Positions 1 to 12,409 of a DNA stretch of 64,000 nucleotides are shown in pieces. The notes under the pieces were generated by a model that was not told the DNA's origin, did no database searches, and worked only from the letters and a program-made list of their open reading frames with translations. The stretch comes from Isoetes taiwanensis (lineage: Eukaryota; Streptophyta; Lycopodiopsida; Isoetales; Isoetaceae). Location of the stretch: assembly GCA_021234155.1 (NCBI GenBank), contig JAJEKV010000167.1:496145-560144 (forward strand). Direction: 5' to 3'. The first letter of the stretch is position 1; each line of letters starts with the position of its first letter. The position numbers and the translations under genes are program-made.

Positions 1-1720
1 TTTACAAAGGCCTTTGACACTTGCCTAGAGAAAAGTTGTGGGAAAGACTATGACGCTTGGAAGCCTCTCAAGACTTCCAAAAAATGCAAAAGCATGCACA
101 CTATATGAGACATGTTCCGCCAACTGGACAATCACGTAACAACCCTCGCCACTGAGGTATTGGTGCCTCGCCATGATGTTACCTGCACTTCCCCTACATC
201 GCTTTTGGACTCTGCTACTGACCAATTGATGGGTGGCTTGCCACTACTCTGCGGTGATTCGAGCTCGCTTGTGCAATTGCATCATTAGGCAACCAAATTC
301 ATGGCGATGCGGACCTCTTAGCCTACACCCCCATGCCATGCAACAAGCATTCTTACATGCCCTAGCCAAGTCTTCACTTCTTCACTTATTAGGCAAACGT
401 GGAGTGTGGCTTATACCTTTCACAAAGTACGTTTGCTAGGTATAGAGTTCCTGCGCTCATCATATATTGGGATACTTCCCATTTGATGGGTGACCGCGTT
501 GGAAGGTAATCTTCTTTATGCGCTATGCGCACAACAGCTACAAAGCGCAGTTGTGGCGCGATCAGCCAGCCCTATCTATCCCACGTATTCCGGTTGTCTG
601 GCGGAACTCGCTTCTTTATATGGGGTCGAAGATCGGTTCCGCCATATCTCCTCGGCCTCACGGAATGAACACCCGAGCGTGCATGTAAAGTTTCCTTTTG
701 GCACGTGCACTGGCAACCACGCTCCATACCGACCTTCAAGTAGGAGACTGATTTGCCTCCAACCTGGCCGCACTTGACGCTACATTACCAGCTTCCAAAG
801 GTGGTGGGTATGTGGCAATGAATGTCTCCCCTAACTTGGCTTATATTGTGGTTATAGTCTCGCTAGCCGCTTTAAGGCGGCTGGAAGGAGAGAGACGTTC
901 CAGCAATTCCGGTTCTCCTTCGATAGGACGCATAAGAGCATATAGGTGCATCTCGGTGAGGGACCACCATCACCGAATATTGCCTAGATGCTGCCTCAGC
1001 CAGCTTTAGGATATCAAGTACTTAGAAATACGTTCGCATAACGCATCATAAGGTCCAGATCAACTCCACACTTGCAAATGCGGGTCCACAAATAGCTTAT
1101 CTCCTCGCATAATATTTGCCACCTAAAAGCATGCATTGATGTGCAATATCATTTGGCGTAATTGAGACAAGCGATGGGTTATTCGGTGAGGTACCTTTAG
1201 GATAGATCAGGTTCTGTGGTTGCTAAGAGGGTGCTATTGAAGATGAAAGCCATACTCTACAAAGATTATCTAACATTCGCGCTACTTATGTTGAGTTGAT
1301 CCGCCTAAATCCAACAAATGTGAGATGCAGTTGTTGGATATAACGCCGCTGCTCGCTAGGGGATCTTATCTCCATGCGACATGGATGTACCCAGACCTGT
1401 AAAAGTGGGCTCAGGCTAGATCTTATCTCCAGCTTAGACATCATGGATGCCCACATTCAAAAAGTTGTGTCCCTCGAATGCACTAAGATACACTCAAAAG
1501 CTGTATGTCCCTAACGATGCACTCCAAGATAGTACTGTCATATAATGTACCATTGTCATATATCATTGTACAACTGTACCAAAGATATACCTATTACATC
1601 GCAGAAAAGTTTTTCCCTAAAAACCTCCAAAGTAGGTTTTTAATCCTAACAGTAATGCACTTGCTGTGTTTCTTGTTTGGGTCTCATATGTCAATTGGTC
1701 TCCCCAGACGATAAAAATCA
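1..1720 (+). mobile_element. Decayed LINE (non-LTR retrotransposon), 3' part
   Basis: Bases 1-21 translate to a reverse transcriptase motif A relative (FTKAFDT), and about 290-450 translates in shifting frames to pieces matching the LINE at 22.6-24.0 kb (an AYTP stretch after the YADD position, then LGIEF). The piece ends with the 3' signature seen in every LINE of this window: a decayed GGTTTTT/AACC hairpin near 1612-1650, CAGTAATG, then a TGGGTCTCATA-like box and GATAAAAATC at about 1676-1717. Stops and frameshifts are frequent, so it is dead. The 5' part lies outside the window. Positions 1000-1600 show no readable protein and count as decayed 3' sequence. Confidence 0.6.
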
Positions 1721-2340
1721 ATTCAATTTAACTCGATTCTATCATTTCTAAAATGACTAGAGGCATATTTTAAGAGAAGCTACTAAAACAACTAAAATCA
1801 CAAGCAAACGGATTGTTGAGTTATATTTACACCTTCCTCTTGGAGCTTCCCGTACTTCAACATTAAATTGGAAACAACGCTTATCCTAGCATTGGGTGAT
1901 ATAATGCTTGAAACAATGGCGCCTAGAATATGTTGAATAATGGTTGTTGCAATAGCAACAAGTTGTTTATATGCACTCCCAGTGCAGAAGTCTTCAAATA
2001 TTTTGACACATATGTTGTATAATCCATATTATGTTTATGTTGGTTGCCAATTATATTCAGAGACTTCCCACTATTTCAGCAAGTCAATATTGGCATCCAT
2101 CCTTTCTACAGAGGCTGCGACATCCCCGAAATTGAAGAACTGTACTGCACTTATCAAAGCAGCACCAGTCCTCCATTCTAATAGATATATAGATAGATTG
2201 ATTGATAGATAGATAAAGCAGTATTATATAATTCTCAGGGTATATTTTTTGTGGCAACGCACCCTCATTCCATCGAGAGACCAGCATTTTCACGACAGTA
2301 TGGCTGCAATTTGCAATTCCTCACCTACCCGTACCTGATT
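1721..2340. other. Intergenic, nothing recognised
   Basis: AT-rich sequence between the LINE end and the SDR pseudogene. The only structure is a short GATA-type microsatellite (ATAGATAGATTGATTGATAG) near 2180-2212. No open frame with recognisable protein content was seen on either strand. Confidence 0.5.
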
Positions 2341-4275
2341 TTATAGTTTACTTGATGATGACAGGGTATTTGACCTTGATCTCTTTTCAACAACTCTAGA
2401 AAAGCTTCTGATTGCCTCTTTGGGGCAAGTTAGGGTGGTTTGAAGAGCCAGTTTCCATCACTGGTGGAAGTAGCAAGTTCCATTGACATGTCTACCTGCA
2501 AGAGGATATCATGTACAATAAAACATACAAATAATCAAAGCTTGATCTCGACATGGAAAAGCAATGTACCAGCATCAGATGCAAGGTAGACAGCAGCCAT
2601 GGCAATATCCCACTTTTCACCCCATTTGACAGCCTTCACATTTACGCCTTCAAGTATTTCTTTTGGTGCAAGCTTTTCCATCCCAGGAGTATATCCCTCA
2701 ATAGGTCCAGGGGCAATACAATTCACTCTTTATCCCGTGATTTGCACCCCATTCCTCCCAATGCTAAAGATCGTGCCGCAATTGTCAATTGCAGCTCTAT
2801 AAATGCAAAACACATTAGAAAAACTTATAAAAGATCCTACAACATTTATCTAATTAAAGTATGACAAAAAGACTACATGGATGTTTTATAAGCTCCAAGC
2901 ATAAACATGCTAAACAGCACCTAATACAACTTTACACCACTTACTTTGTAAACATATCAACTCAGATACTGCAAATATTGAATAGTCTATGTTGAAGAAC
3001 AATGTCTTAAATATCACATAGTCAGTTTATAGTGAGGCAACGCAAGGGTTGCAGGAGAGAGAATCCAATGCAGGGCATTTTAAATCACATATTCTGAGAT
3101 ATAAATTAAGGCCATCCTAATGTAAAACTGCTCCCTCAGCAGAGAAACCAACCTTTGCTGCAGAAACATGAATCTGATGTAGCTCATGCAGCCGTGGTAT
3201 TGAAGCCGCTGCACTTTATATTCAATACATATGACAATTACCTTCTGATGTGCTTTTCCCCTGGAAGCTGCCAAATTTCAGGTAGGAAAAGCCGCGCATC
3301 GACATTGTATCGTGCCAACAGTATCAATATCCATTACTGCATTCAGTCGGGATAGGAGCTAGGATGGATCATTCTATGATGAGTAGCATTACAAATGAGG
3401 AAAAATACACGTTTGAATGGTTAAAAGTTACTGTTGTAAGGCCTGTGGACTACAACTGAAGAAAAATTCCCATTGAATATTTACAATTTATCATTGTAAG
3501 AACTTTAATTTAGAATGACAAGCCTTCTAAAGCAGAAACATCAAATTCCCAAGCATATCATGAATACAAAAGGTGCAGAAGGTTCCATCATTCGTAAAAA
3601 AAAACTCATGTGTTGAATCCAACACCAAGTTTCCATAGTTTGAAAAGGCAGGTAGAAAGAAAGATCATTATGATATTATGCTAATGCCACTGTGACATTG
3701 TAAACAGCTATTTTGCACTCAAATACCTGTACAAAACCATTTGAAGAAAGATCCTCTTGCAGCAATGCTGAGTGCCTCCAGCGGCTCCATTCACAAGAAT
3801 ATCAAGCTCCCAAAAATTTGTAACAGTTTCTTCCACCACACGAGATGCATCCTCTGTTTTACGCACATCCCCCTCTATGCCAACAGCCTGACAAGACACG
3901 CGAATATCAGAAACATGAACTGCTTCACAGGGAAAAAAATAAAAATAACGGAAAACAACAAACAAGACCCAAATTTAGAGCAAAGATGATTTAACAAATT
4001 GAGGAGAGGCTGTCAGAAGAAGACCCAGTTGAATAGAACAGTGCAATTTGAAGAAAAATTACCTGTATAGATTTAGCTGACAAAGCGTTAAGTGCTTCAT
4101 CTAGAACATGGCGACGACGACCCATGATAGCTACTTTAGCGCCATGAAGCCCAAATTGGGTTGCGATCTCTAGACCAATTCCTGAACCACCACCGGTAAT
4201 AAGAGCGACCTTTCCATCCAGAATCTTGCTGTTGAAGGGCGAGACAGCAGGCGCCATAGCTGGGTGTTCATTCAT
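2341..4275 (-). pseudogene. Peroxisomal 2,4-dienoyl-CoA reductase-like SDR, broken, five exons
   Basis: Known family role: NADPH-dependent reduction of 2,4-dienoyl-CoA in peroxisomal beta-oxidation of unsaturated fatty acids. Exon 1 (4063-4275, 71 intact codons) has the Rossmann TGGGSGIG motif and the GRR that follows strand 2 in this family. Exon 2 (3727-3887) begins AVGIEGDVRK and holds the LDILVN motif. Exon 3 (3153-3336) gives VMDIDTVGT and ends QIHVSAAK, so the catalytic lysine region is visible but the Tyr segment is scrambled. Exon 4 (2570-2796) gives VNCIAPGPIEG and GEKWDIAMAA. Exon 5 (2341-2495) gives GNWLFKPP and ends SSSSKL plus stop, a PTS1 peroxisome signal. All junctions are GT/AG and summed length (about 313 codons) is normal. 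Small indels shift frame in exons 2, 3, 4 and 5. Either a recent unprocessed pseudogene or a real gene with consensus errors. Confidence 0.75.
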
Positions 4276-4792
4276 TCATCTAATGGGCAATCAAAGACTT
4301 TAATCAGTCTTCCTTGTAATGGCACAGTCATTGACGATTCTAAAATTTTAGTCATAAAAGGAGAGTTGTAATACAATGGCATGCTTAACTGTTTGGAGTA
4401 TAAAAGATCTTTTATTTTATTTTTTATCATTTTCTATATATAGAATTCCATTAAACATTGCCATCATAGATTGTTGCTTAAAAAAATGCTCAAGAGCAAG
4501 ATCAAATATGAAACTCTCGTATAAGGCGGCTATTAATGTGGCCGTTAACGATGCAGAACGCAATTAAATACATTTTTCTCAATCAATTTTTATTACACAC
4601 AGGTAAATTTGCATCAATTTCAAAATTGACAAACTTGCGCTTCCACAATTCAAATATCATGGATTCCTTTCTTTTACTAATCTCAATCAACATCATTATA
4701 CCGGAATCTTAACACCACGCTAGAAATAGAATGAATTATAAATAAAGAATGAAGCCTCCCTACCAAGGAGAGAGTCTGGGAGTTTAATTTAA
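4276..4792. other. Upstream of SDR gene; no gene seen
   Basis: AT-rich sequence 5' of the SDR first exon on the minus strand, where its 5' UTR and promoter would lie. No clear TATA box can be assigned. The last nine bases (4784-4792, TTAATTTAA) form the left target duplication of the next element. Confidence 0.4.
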
Positions 4793-5677
4793 GGGAAAAT
4801 TTTAAAAATACCTCTATTTTGTATTACTTTTCAAATGCCCCATTATTTTGATATGTGTTTGTCAAAATGCCCCTAAAATGACTACCATGCTATCAAGAGC
4901 TAATGAGAAAAGGAAGAACTGGGGCCATCTTTAGGGTGAATGTAAATTTGAATGAATTACTGAATGAATTTCCAGAGATGAGCAACTTTTGAATGAATTT
5001 TGGAACCATCATAAGGGTGAACTTTGAATGAATTTTGAGCCATCATGTTTGAAGTTTCAAGCCTTCTCAAAGTTATGATGTAGGCCACCTATGTCTAATA
5101 TGGTTGCTATGCTTGAGCGCAGATGGTTGCTAGTAGAAAAATGATTAGATGGCATTTTGCACAGCCATATGCAAACTTCAAACTTGTATGAATATATTGA
5201 ATATGATTGCTCAGCTTTGCCAATATATTACAGGGTGAACTGCATTCTGCTTAAGTGTAAAAAGATCTAAACATGCTTGCTTGAACCAATTCTTTCTCTC
5301 TTTTGCTAATCTATTGCAGGGCCGGACTGCTTTCCTTCAAATAATTCCGTGTTTAGCACTAGCATTGAAGAAGCCATTCTGCTTGAAGCTAAAAGGGAGT
5401 TTAATTCTTTAGGAGCAAGAAAAATATAAAAGAGAGAAAGGAACATACCTCTTAAATGCAGATCAAATCTGGAATACTAGGTTTCTTTCAGATCCCTGAT
5501 TACCTAAGGAAATTTATGTAGTTTGATGTCGAAATGCTTCGCATAACTAGGAATAAGTCATTCTTCTCTTCTCTCGTAGCTTCGTAGCCCATTTTAGGGG
5601 AATTTTGACAATATTGTAAAATACAGGAGCATTTTGATAAATAACCCAAGATATAGAGGTATTTTTAAAATTTTCCC
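4793..5677. mobile_element. Mutator-like non-autonomous element (MULE-MITE)
   Basis: The left end starts GGGAAAATTTTAAAAATACC and the right end is its reverse complement, ending GGTATTTTTAAAATTTTCCC. With gaps the similarity runs about 90 bp inward (left to about 4885, right back to about 5590, including a CCCCTAAAATG block on both sides). It is flanked by TTAATTTAA (4784-4792) and TCAATTTAA (5678-5686), 8 of 9 identical. A 9-bp duplication and a GGGAAAAT-type start are typical of Mutator-like elements. The 885-bp body has no transposase. The right half could be captured sequence, but no coding exon was identified. Confidence 0.75.
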
Positions 5678-5839
5678 TCAATTTAAATATCATGATTCTT
5701 GACTTGCTCTTTCCACCTTTTTATGGCGTTATTGACCTGCCATTGACCTGCCATTGACTTGGGTTTTCAGCCATTGACTTGTGTTTTAAGCCTCTGGCTT
5801 TGACTTTTTTACTTTGACTTATCAAAAAGTCTTGTCCCG
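5678..5839. repeat. Short direct repeats beside DIRS-like element
   Basis: Between the MITE and the DIRS-like left end, the 11-mer CCATTGACYTG recurs four times at about 5740-5790. The DIRS-like homology begins at about 5840 (GATGGAAGAGG, matching 13899). Confidence 0.5.
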
Positions 5840-7700
5840 AGAGATGGAAGAGGAAGATGGCCAACGACAATGCCTGCGACTATGTGCACGAACAACATCA
5901 TGTATGCCCTCGGATTACCACGAGTTGAAACATCATGGATCAAGCAACAAAGAGGTTCAAGGCGAGAGAATGATGAGATGTCTACGGTCACATGAGGAGG
6001 AAAAAAGGAAGGTCTAAATCCTATAAGAGGATAAGACTCCATGAGTCACCCAGTGCAGGAAAAAAGGTCACATGAAAAGAATCTTATTCAAGATAACTAA
6101 AGAATTGTGAGCAAACTGAAAAGACAAGGAACTCAACAGCTTTTATGTGGGATTAATGCCAATGCAATGAATCTGTTGTGGAAACGAGAACAATAAAATG
6201 AGTATAAAGGCACAATGCAAAACTAGAACGTGTCCCATATAAATCCATGCCATAAAAACTCAATGACTGCCAAATGCATGACGCATAAGGCCAATATATA
6301 AAAATGCAAATGATGTAAAAGCATAGAAAATAACCGCAAGAACACGAAAACAAACTAGAATTTGCCAATAGAACGTGCTTTCGACAAAAAATGCAATACA
6401 ATCCATTTTGGAAATAATATGAAAAAGTTAAAGGAAAAGGAAATGACATTGTTAAATGAAATATCATAAGGAAAATAATACCACATGCCTAAAGCCAGGA
6501 CTAGATGCACCAATATGAATAATACTTTCAAAGAATGAGGAATGAGGTTGAGGTAGAGGTTAAGGAAGGTCGAGAAGGGAAAAGAGATTAAAGTTACATT
6601 CGGATCACATCGTGGATCAAGCAAAGAGAGGCTTATGAAAAAACAAAGAGGGTCGAAGTCCGAGTCTGAAGTCAAAGGTGAGATTACGGCCAAGGTAAAA
6701 GAAGCGATGGGGTCAAGTGCCGACGTCAAGGTGGAGTGCAAGGAGGCTAACCCTGCGGCAGAATGAGAAAAAAGGAATAAGTGATGACACAATGATGACA
6801 TATTGTTAGTAAGCTAGCTAGACCTATTGTCCGCAATATTAAACAAAAGATGCCGAAACTCGTGACTAGTGAGACTCCCCGGGCAGTTGTTGCAGACGAC
6901 CATACCTGCGACTATGTGCACGAACAATATCATGCAATCCCTCGTATTGCCGCGAGCTGAAAACATCATGGATCAAACAACAAAGAGGTTCAAGGCGAGA
7001 GAATGATAAACAACGATTGGCACATGAGGGGGGCGTGATTAATGCCAATGCAATGAATCTGTTGTGGAAACTAGAACAATAAAATGAGTGTAAAGGCACA
7101 ATGCAAAACTAGAACGTGTCCAATATAAATCCCTGCCATAAAAACTCAATGACCGCCAAAAGCATGACGCATAACGCCAATATATAAAAATGCAAATGAT
7201 GTAAAAGCATAGAAAATAACTGCAAGAACACGAAAACAAACTAGAATTGGCCAAATAGAACGTGCTTTTGACAAATATGCAATACAATCTATTTTGAAAA
7301 TAATATGAAAAAGTTAAAGAAAAAGGAAATGACAGTGGTAAATGAAATAGCATAAGGAAAATAATACCACATGCCTAAAGCCAGGACTAGATGCACCAAT
7401 ATAAATAGTACTTTCAAAGAACGAGGAATGAGGTTGAGGTAGAGGTTAAGGAAGGTCAAGAAGGGAAAAGAGATTGAAGTTACATTCGGAGCACATCGTG
7501 GATCAAGCAAAGAGAGGCTTATGAAAAAACAAAGACGGTCGAAGTCCGAGTCTGTAGTCAAAGGTGAGATTAAGGCCAAGGTAAAAGAGGCGATGGGGTC
7601 AAGTGCCGACGTCAAGGTGGAGTGCAAGGAGTCTAACCCTGCGGCAGAATAAGAAAAAAGGAATAAGTGATGACACAATGATGACATATTGTTAGTAAGC
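5840..7700 (-). repeat. Left inverted terminal repeat of DIRS-like element: X piece plus two tandem units
   Basis: Two direct copies of a unit occur about 886 bp apart: the same minus-strand start sits at 6801 and 7687, and the shared AATTACCG-type to AGAACGTGC block recurs. Read on the minus strand, they match 14098-15155 and 25443-25650 on the plus strand. The outer 5840-6020 block and the 6020-6150 spacer match, reversed, 25650-25960. There is no significant protein; apparent hydrophobic open frames are by-products of T-rich sequence. Confidence 0.7.
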
Positions 7701-9396
7701 TAGCCATCTTCCTTTCCAATCCTTTTATCCATGACTCTATGTTGGTCCAATTTTTATTTTCAATCTTTTTCATGTGACTCCACCATCGGTCCGTTCCTGC
7801 GTGTCTAGATCTCTTCTTACCGAATTTTTGAATGTTATGGTAGCATTCAGCTGCAAGATATGGCTTTCACATGTTTTGAAGCGATTTGGAACAATCAGCT
7901 GCGAGGCATGGCTCTCAGCTTCTTTATTTCTCATCTATGGTTATTGCTAATTTCCTTGGGAAGCAATATTTTTTATGTTTATAGCAGATTTCGTGGCCAT
8001 TGGGTTGGGACTCAAGTGATTCTAGCTCGGATTGTGCAGATTGCTTTTGTTTCTTATTTACACGTTTTTTCTAAGTCATGCATGATTCATCATACCGGTC
8101 TGGTTTCCATGGCTAGGTGGCTCCTAACATATCCTTATTTAGGATTTGGCTACGGTGCTGGGTTGATCCCAACATAAGGATTCGATACAGCCATCCCATC
8201 TTGTTTGCTTTAGATAATTTGATAGCAGCATGAGCAGGAAGCGATTCTCATCGATCCCAGCCGGGGCTGTACTTGACATGGGAGCCCAGGGTTGTACAAC
8301 GATTGGCAGCAACAAGAGATTCGTTCAAAATAAAATACCACAGATTTTGTTCACAATATGCCAGGTCCTCACACAATATTAATTTCTAATGCTGGATGAC
8401 AATTACTTCTAACAAATCGCTTGTCCTTTTCTTACCAATTATTTCTAACAAATCCCTTGTACTTTCTTACTGGCCTCATGCCTATCTGCTAATCATGCCC
8501 CTTGTTGGGATAATGTACATGGCCTTCTTGTGCCAAATGTCTAGTGGTTTGATTTGCACTCATATTGTAACCATGTAACACTGCATTGTTTGGAATTAAC
8601 TCTTAGCCACTCGCAATCCTTAGGACTTCACTTAACAGAATTGACTTGCTTGGCCCTTAGCACTTCTTGAAACTTGATTTTTTGCTTAGTCCGCTTGCTA
8701 CGATAGCATACTCATTTGTTCCTAGTCAATTTGCTAATAACGCTTCGTGTTTTACCACTTAAATAGCTTCCTATGCTATCATTTCTTTAGTATTTCTAGT
8801 TGGGTTACTCTCATAAAGGTCTGGTAAAATTGCATTTCTATGAAAGTATAATTCACCATGTCATTTTAGCAGTTGATGTCCCCTTGATATTGTTTGGGCC
8901 TTTGCGGCTTCATTTCTTGTCGTGCATTCATCATTTCTAACCCAAGGTTTCTTAGAATTGTTATTAATCATGTCGGAACATGGTTTAAACAATTTGGTTA
9001 CAAAGTTTTAGCCTTATGCTGGGTTTTTCCATTTCCGCAGTTTGTTATTTAGTTTTTATTATTGAGATTCACATTGCTGGAACATCCATATCATCTTTTG
9101 TTTTCGAGTTCATCGTTTTTGAAGGGTTGCCAAATGTTGTTCTGAGCTTGTTTCGATACCTTAGACGGCGAGTTATGCTATTACCACATGGCTGAAGCAC
9201 TACTTTGGTTGTTTTCTGACTAAGTCCTCGGGTTATCTGGTATCAATTTGACGAATTTCCTCATTTCTCTCTGGTCAATTCGATCTCTTTATCCATTGGT
9301 TACAGAAGATGTTCATGTATTGGCTCTTGGGATAGGTTCTTTTTGCATACTTGGACATGCAGCTTTTACATCTATTTTTCTAGAGTGCTCAATTTG

Positions 9397-9652
9397 CTCA
9401 ACTCGGTTGACATCATTTCTGTCTTTCTAGCTAGTTTTCTTATACGTACGTTGCAGTTTTCTATTTGCATTTGGCTTTGTTGATGGATTTCTCTACTAAC
9501 AATATGTCATTGAAAACTGCTCCATTTCTCAACTCGGTTGACATCATTTCTGTCGTTCTAGCTAATTTTTTTATACGTATGTTGCAGTTTTCTATTTGTA
9601 TTTGGCTCTGTTGATGGATTTCTCTACTAACAATATGTCATTATGTTTCATT
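9397..9652 (+). repeat. 131-bp tandem duplication
   Basis: Two adjacent copies, starting CTCAACTCGGTTGACATC at 9397 and 9528 and running to AACAATATGTCATT at about 9642. They differ at a handful of positions. Confidence 0.85.
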
Positions 9653-9907
9653 TTCCATTTAGCATATACCTTACCTCTTTTACTTTATTATCGCAAACCA
9701 TATGTACCACGCAAACAATATGTCACGTTCGGTTATGTGGCTAACCTCATTGCATTCCATCTCGTCATTCGCCCTCTCCACCTTGGCCATAACCTCACCT
9801 TTCGGCAACCTTGACTCCGCCTTTATTTGACTCACGACTTGCTCTAGTTGTATATTCCTCAACCTCATTTTGCTCATTGGATGGCCTCGTTCTGGACTTT
9901 CACTCTC

Positions 9908-9946
9908 TCTCTTTCTCCCTCCCTCCCTCCCTCCCTCCCTCTCCTT
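9908..9946 (+). repeat. CCCT-type microsatellite
   Basis: A pyrimidine run of tandem CCCT/CTCC repeats about 40 bp long within the T-rich DIRS-like body. Confidence 0.8.
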
Positions 9947-12076
9947 ACAGCTCCATATATGTCTTGACTTTCGTTATTCGCATATAGGGGCTTGATACTG
10001 CTCGCATGCTTTGGTTACCTAATTTCTTCTATATATTTGTCTGAGCTGTCAAACTTATCCTTTTTGTTCCAGTCTAGCAGATATTATATCATTTTTCATC
10101 TGTTGGAAGTTTTTGGTTATTAGTGCATCCATATTTGGCATGTTAGTTCTGTCATTGAGCATTATGGGTTATATATTTTGTTCTTAAAGTTGTTTGCTAG
10201 TCATGGGCCATTCTGCAAAGTGCTTCTTATTTAGTACAAGTCTCATTTTCCTACAATAGGGCTGTTCAATATGTTCGTCGATCATGTGTGCGAATTGGAT
10301 ATTAGGATGTTACATTAATTTGCATGGGTATTTTGCATCTTTATAACTTTTTCGAATTTCTCCCGCTATGTGGCCTTGACATTAGCTGTGTTCTTGATAT
10401 GATCTCAATCTCGACCTTGAGTGTCCATTCTCGACTTTGCCTTTGTCCCTTTGCATTTCGTGTGTATCCATCGAAATCCTTTTGCCAATATTCAATCTCA
10501 ATGTCAGTTTGACTTTGATTTTTACTGCTGGTTCTTGACTCTAACCTTGATTTCTATCATTTTGTTCCCTTGTCCATTCTCACATGATCTCTAAATCATT
10601 TAGTTGGTTTGATATCTTTTACGTGAAACAGTGCATCTACAGTGACCGTACAGGTTTTTTTCGTCTTGCATTAATAGGGCTGCAGCTTTCTGACCATTTT
10701 TCTACCAGGGGCATCCTACATTGAGCTGCCTAGCTTCGACATCGTTTGTGCCATCCATTATTGGATTTTTCTCCTTTTCTCTCTTTTTTATTAAAGCTCA
10801 ACCATTAGGGATCATTATGTTGTGCCTGTACCCTTCCCCTTGACTCTCCTCCAATCTTGTTCTGTCTTGTCTTTTTCAGTCTTGCTCGAACACCATACTA
10901 TTTCCTTCCTTTTCCCACCTTCTTTTGAGTGTCCTTTTTTGCTATCTAGATATTGTTTTTCCATATGTTCGCATTCCAGGTAATGCATATCATGAGTTCC
11001 ATTTCTACATCTATACTTATGCTTGCATTTGCCTTTTATGAGCATTGTATCTTGGTACGCCTGATCATGATACATCATTTTTGAGTTTTTCATACTCGGC
11101 TTTTCCTAAGACGTAAGTATATTGAGTTTTGTCTACACTGTTAGAACTACATTGACTTTTTTTGGGAACCAGGTATAGTGTTGAGCAAGTTCTAGTTTTT
11201 TGCATGGTGCTTTTGGAAGAGTTTGATATCCTTCGAGTTTTTTCTTGAACTCTACTTCATGAGACATTTATCACAATTTGGGTCTCGCTAAAATTGTTCT
11301 CTTGACAAGCACCTCATCTTTTGACATTTTACTTTTGGCATTATCAGCAGGTTCATGTAGCTTTACATCAATGTTTCTGTCATCATTTCTTACGGTTTTA
11401 GGCTTTGCAAGAGGTACTCTTGCCTTATAATCATATATCATTTCACATTTTCTAGTTATGACGTATTTGCATTTGGCACTCCATTGCATTTTTCGGCACA
11501 TCCTCAGGACGTCACATCTGTCATCTATCTTGGATCAGTTTTTCCTGGCGACATGGTGATATGCAATATGCCAGGACATATGGAACTCTTTTTGCTTTTC
11601 AATAGCTTTATTAATCATATATGTCATTTTACCTACTCATTGTAGTTTCATTTGTCCGTTTCTACCATATGCCTAACCTCCTTGCACTCCAACCCGACCA
11701 TGGCAACTTTGATCTCCATCTCCTCCTTTTCATTGGCCATAACCTCCCCTTTGACTACTTAAGCCTCATTTTTGCTCGATCTACAAGGTGATCCGAATTA
11801 ACTTTATCTCAATTTCCTTCGGGATCTTCCTTTTGAGTGGTGCTAAAATGTCTATAACCTCTTCCTGAATCTCATCCCTCGTTGCAAAAGTATGATTCAT
11901 ACTGGGACATTTATTCATGGCTAACCTGAATCGGACCTTCGCACATTCGCTCTCCTATTCTTGTTCCAAACCATTTCATGGACTTTATGAACCTCTTTGC
12001 TTGATCTCCACCTCATTATTATTCTTGACATTGCTCTGGGATTGATCATTAGCCCTCTCTATTCTATTCTATCGGC

Positions 12077-12385
12077 TTGGATCCATCATCATATGGCACA
12101 CATTCTGCTCATCGCGACGGAGCCTCTCCAGCTGTGGTCTTAGTTCCCCGCGTTTTACACCATGTGGCCGCATGTCGTGCTCGTATTACTTTGGTGGTTC
12201 TTCATTGGCCTTCTGCACCATGGTGGCCCCTGCTCTGGACAGGATCGGCATGGGCGTCCTTTATTAGGGATTTTATGTTTTTTGATGCATTTTCATTGGC
12301 TTTATTGCCCCATATATCGTCGCCCTTTGCAGGGTGTCGGCCTCATGTGGCTCTTTATGTTTTTCGTTGTCAATTTAATTAAATT
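12077..12385 (+). pseudogene. RNase H C-terminal tail of DIRS-like pol (fragment)
   Basis: The frame starting at 12077 reads ...VPRVLHHVAACRARITLVV followed by LHWPSAPWWPLL. I recognise this as the segment after RNase H in DIRS-type polyproteins, where an IPRVL...RGTLVVPxWPSAPWWPLL pattern is usual. It lies directly upstream of the recombinase, the normal gene order for this order of elements. No reverse transcriptase or RNase H catalytic residues are visible upstream. The assignment rests on motif memory and should be searched. Confidence 0.5.
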
Positions 12386-12409
12386 TGACATGGTTTTATG
12401 TTGTTTTGT

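Larger units (their letters stand above)
7701..12076 (+). other. T-rich non-coding body of DIRS-like element
   Basis: About 4.4 kb of T-rich, low-coding sequence where gag and reverse transcriptase would be expected. No conserved protein was found in either orientation. Blocks at 9745-9840 and 11690-11830 (CTTGCACTCC, then TTGGCCATAACCTC) are diverged relatives of the unit at 14764-14940, so the body seems built from repeated degraded unit sequence. The tandem duplication and CCCT tract inside it are listed separately. Confidence 0.45.

Noticed and set aside
6153-7687. Several hydrophobic minus-strand open frames of 100-148 codons that recur across the window
   Set aside because: They follow the repeat units, differ by frameshifting changes between copies, consist of T-rich codons and show no conserved protein pattern; treated as DIRS-like terminal repeat sequence.
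9900-9946. Pyrimidine tract considered as a promoter element
   Set aside because: Simple CCCT microsatellite in a non-coding transposon body, with no gene downstream.
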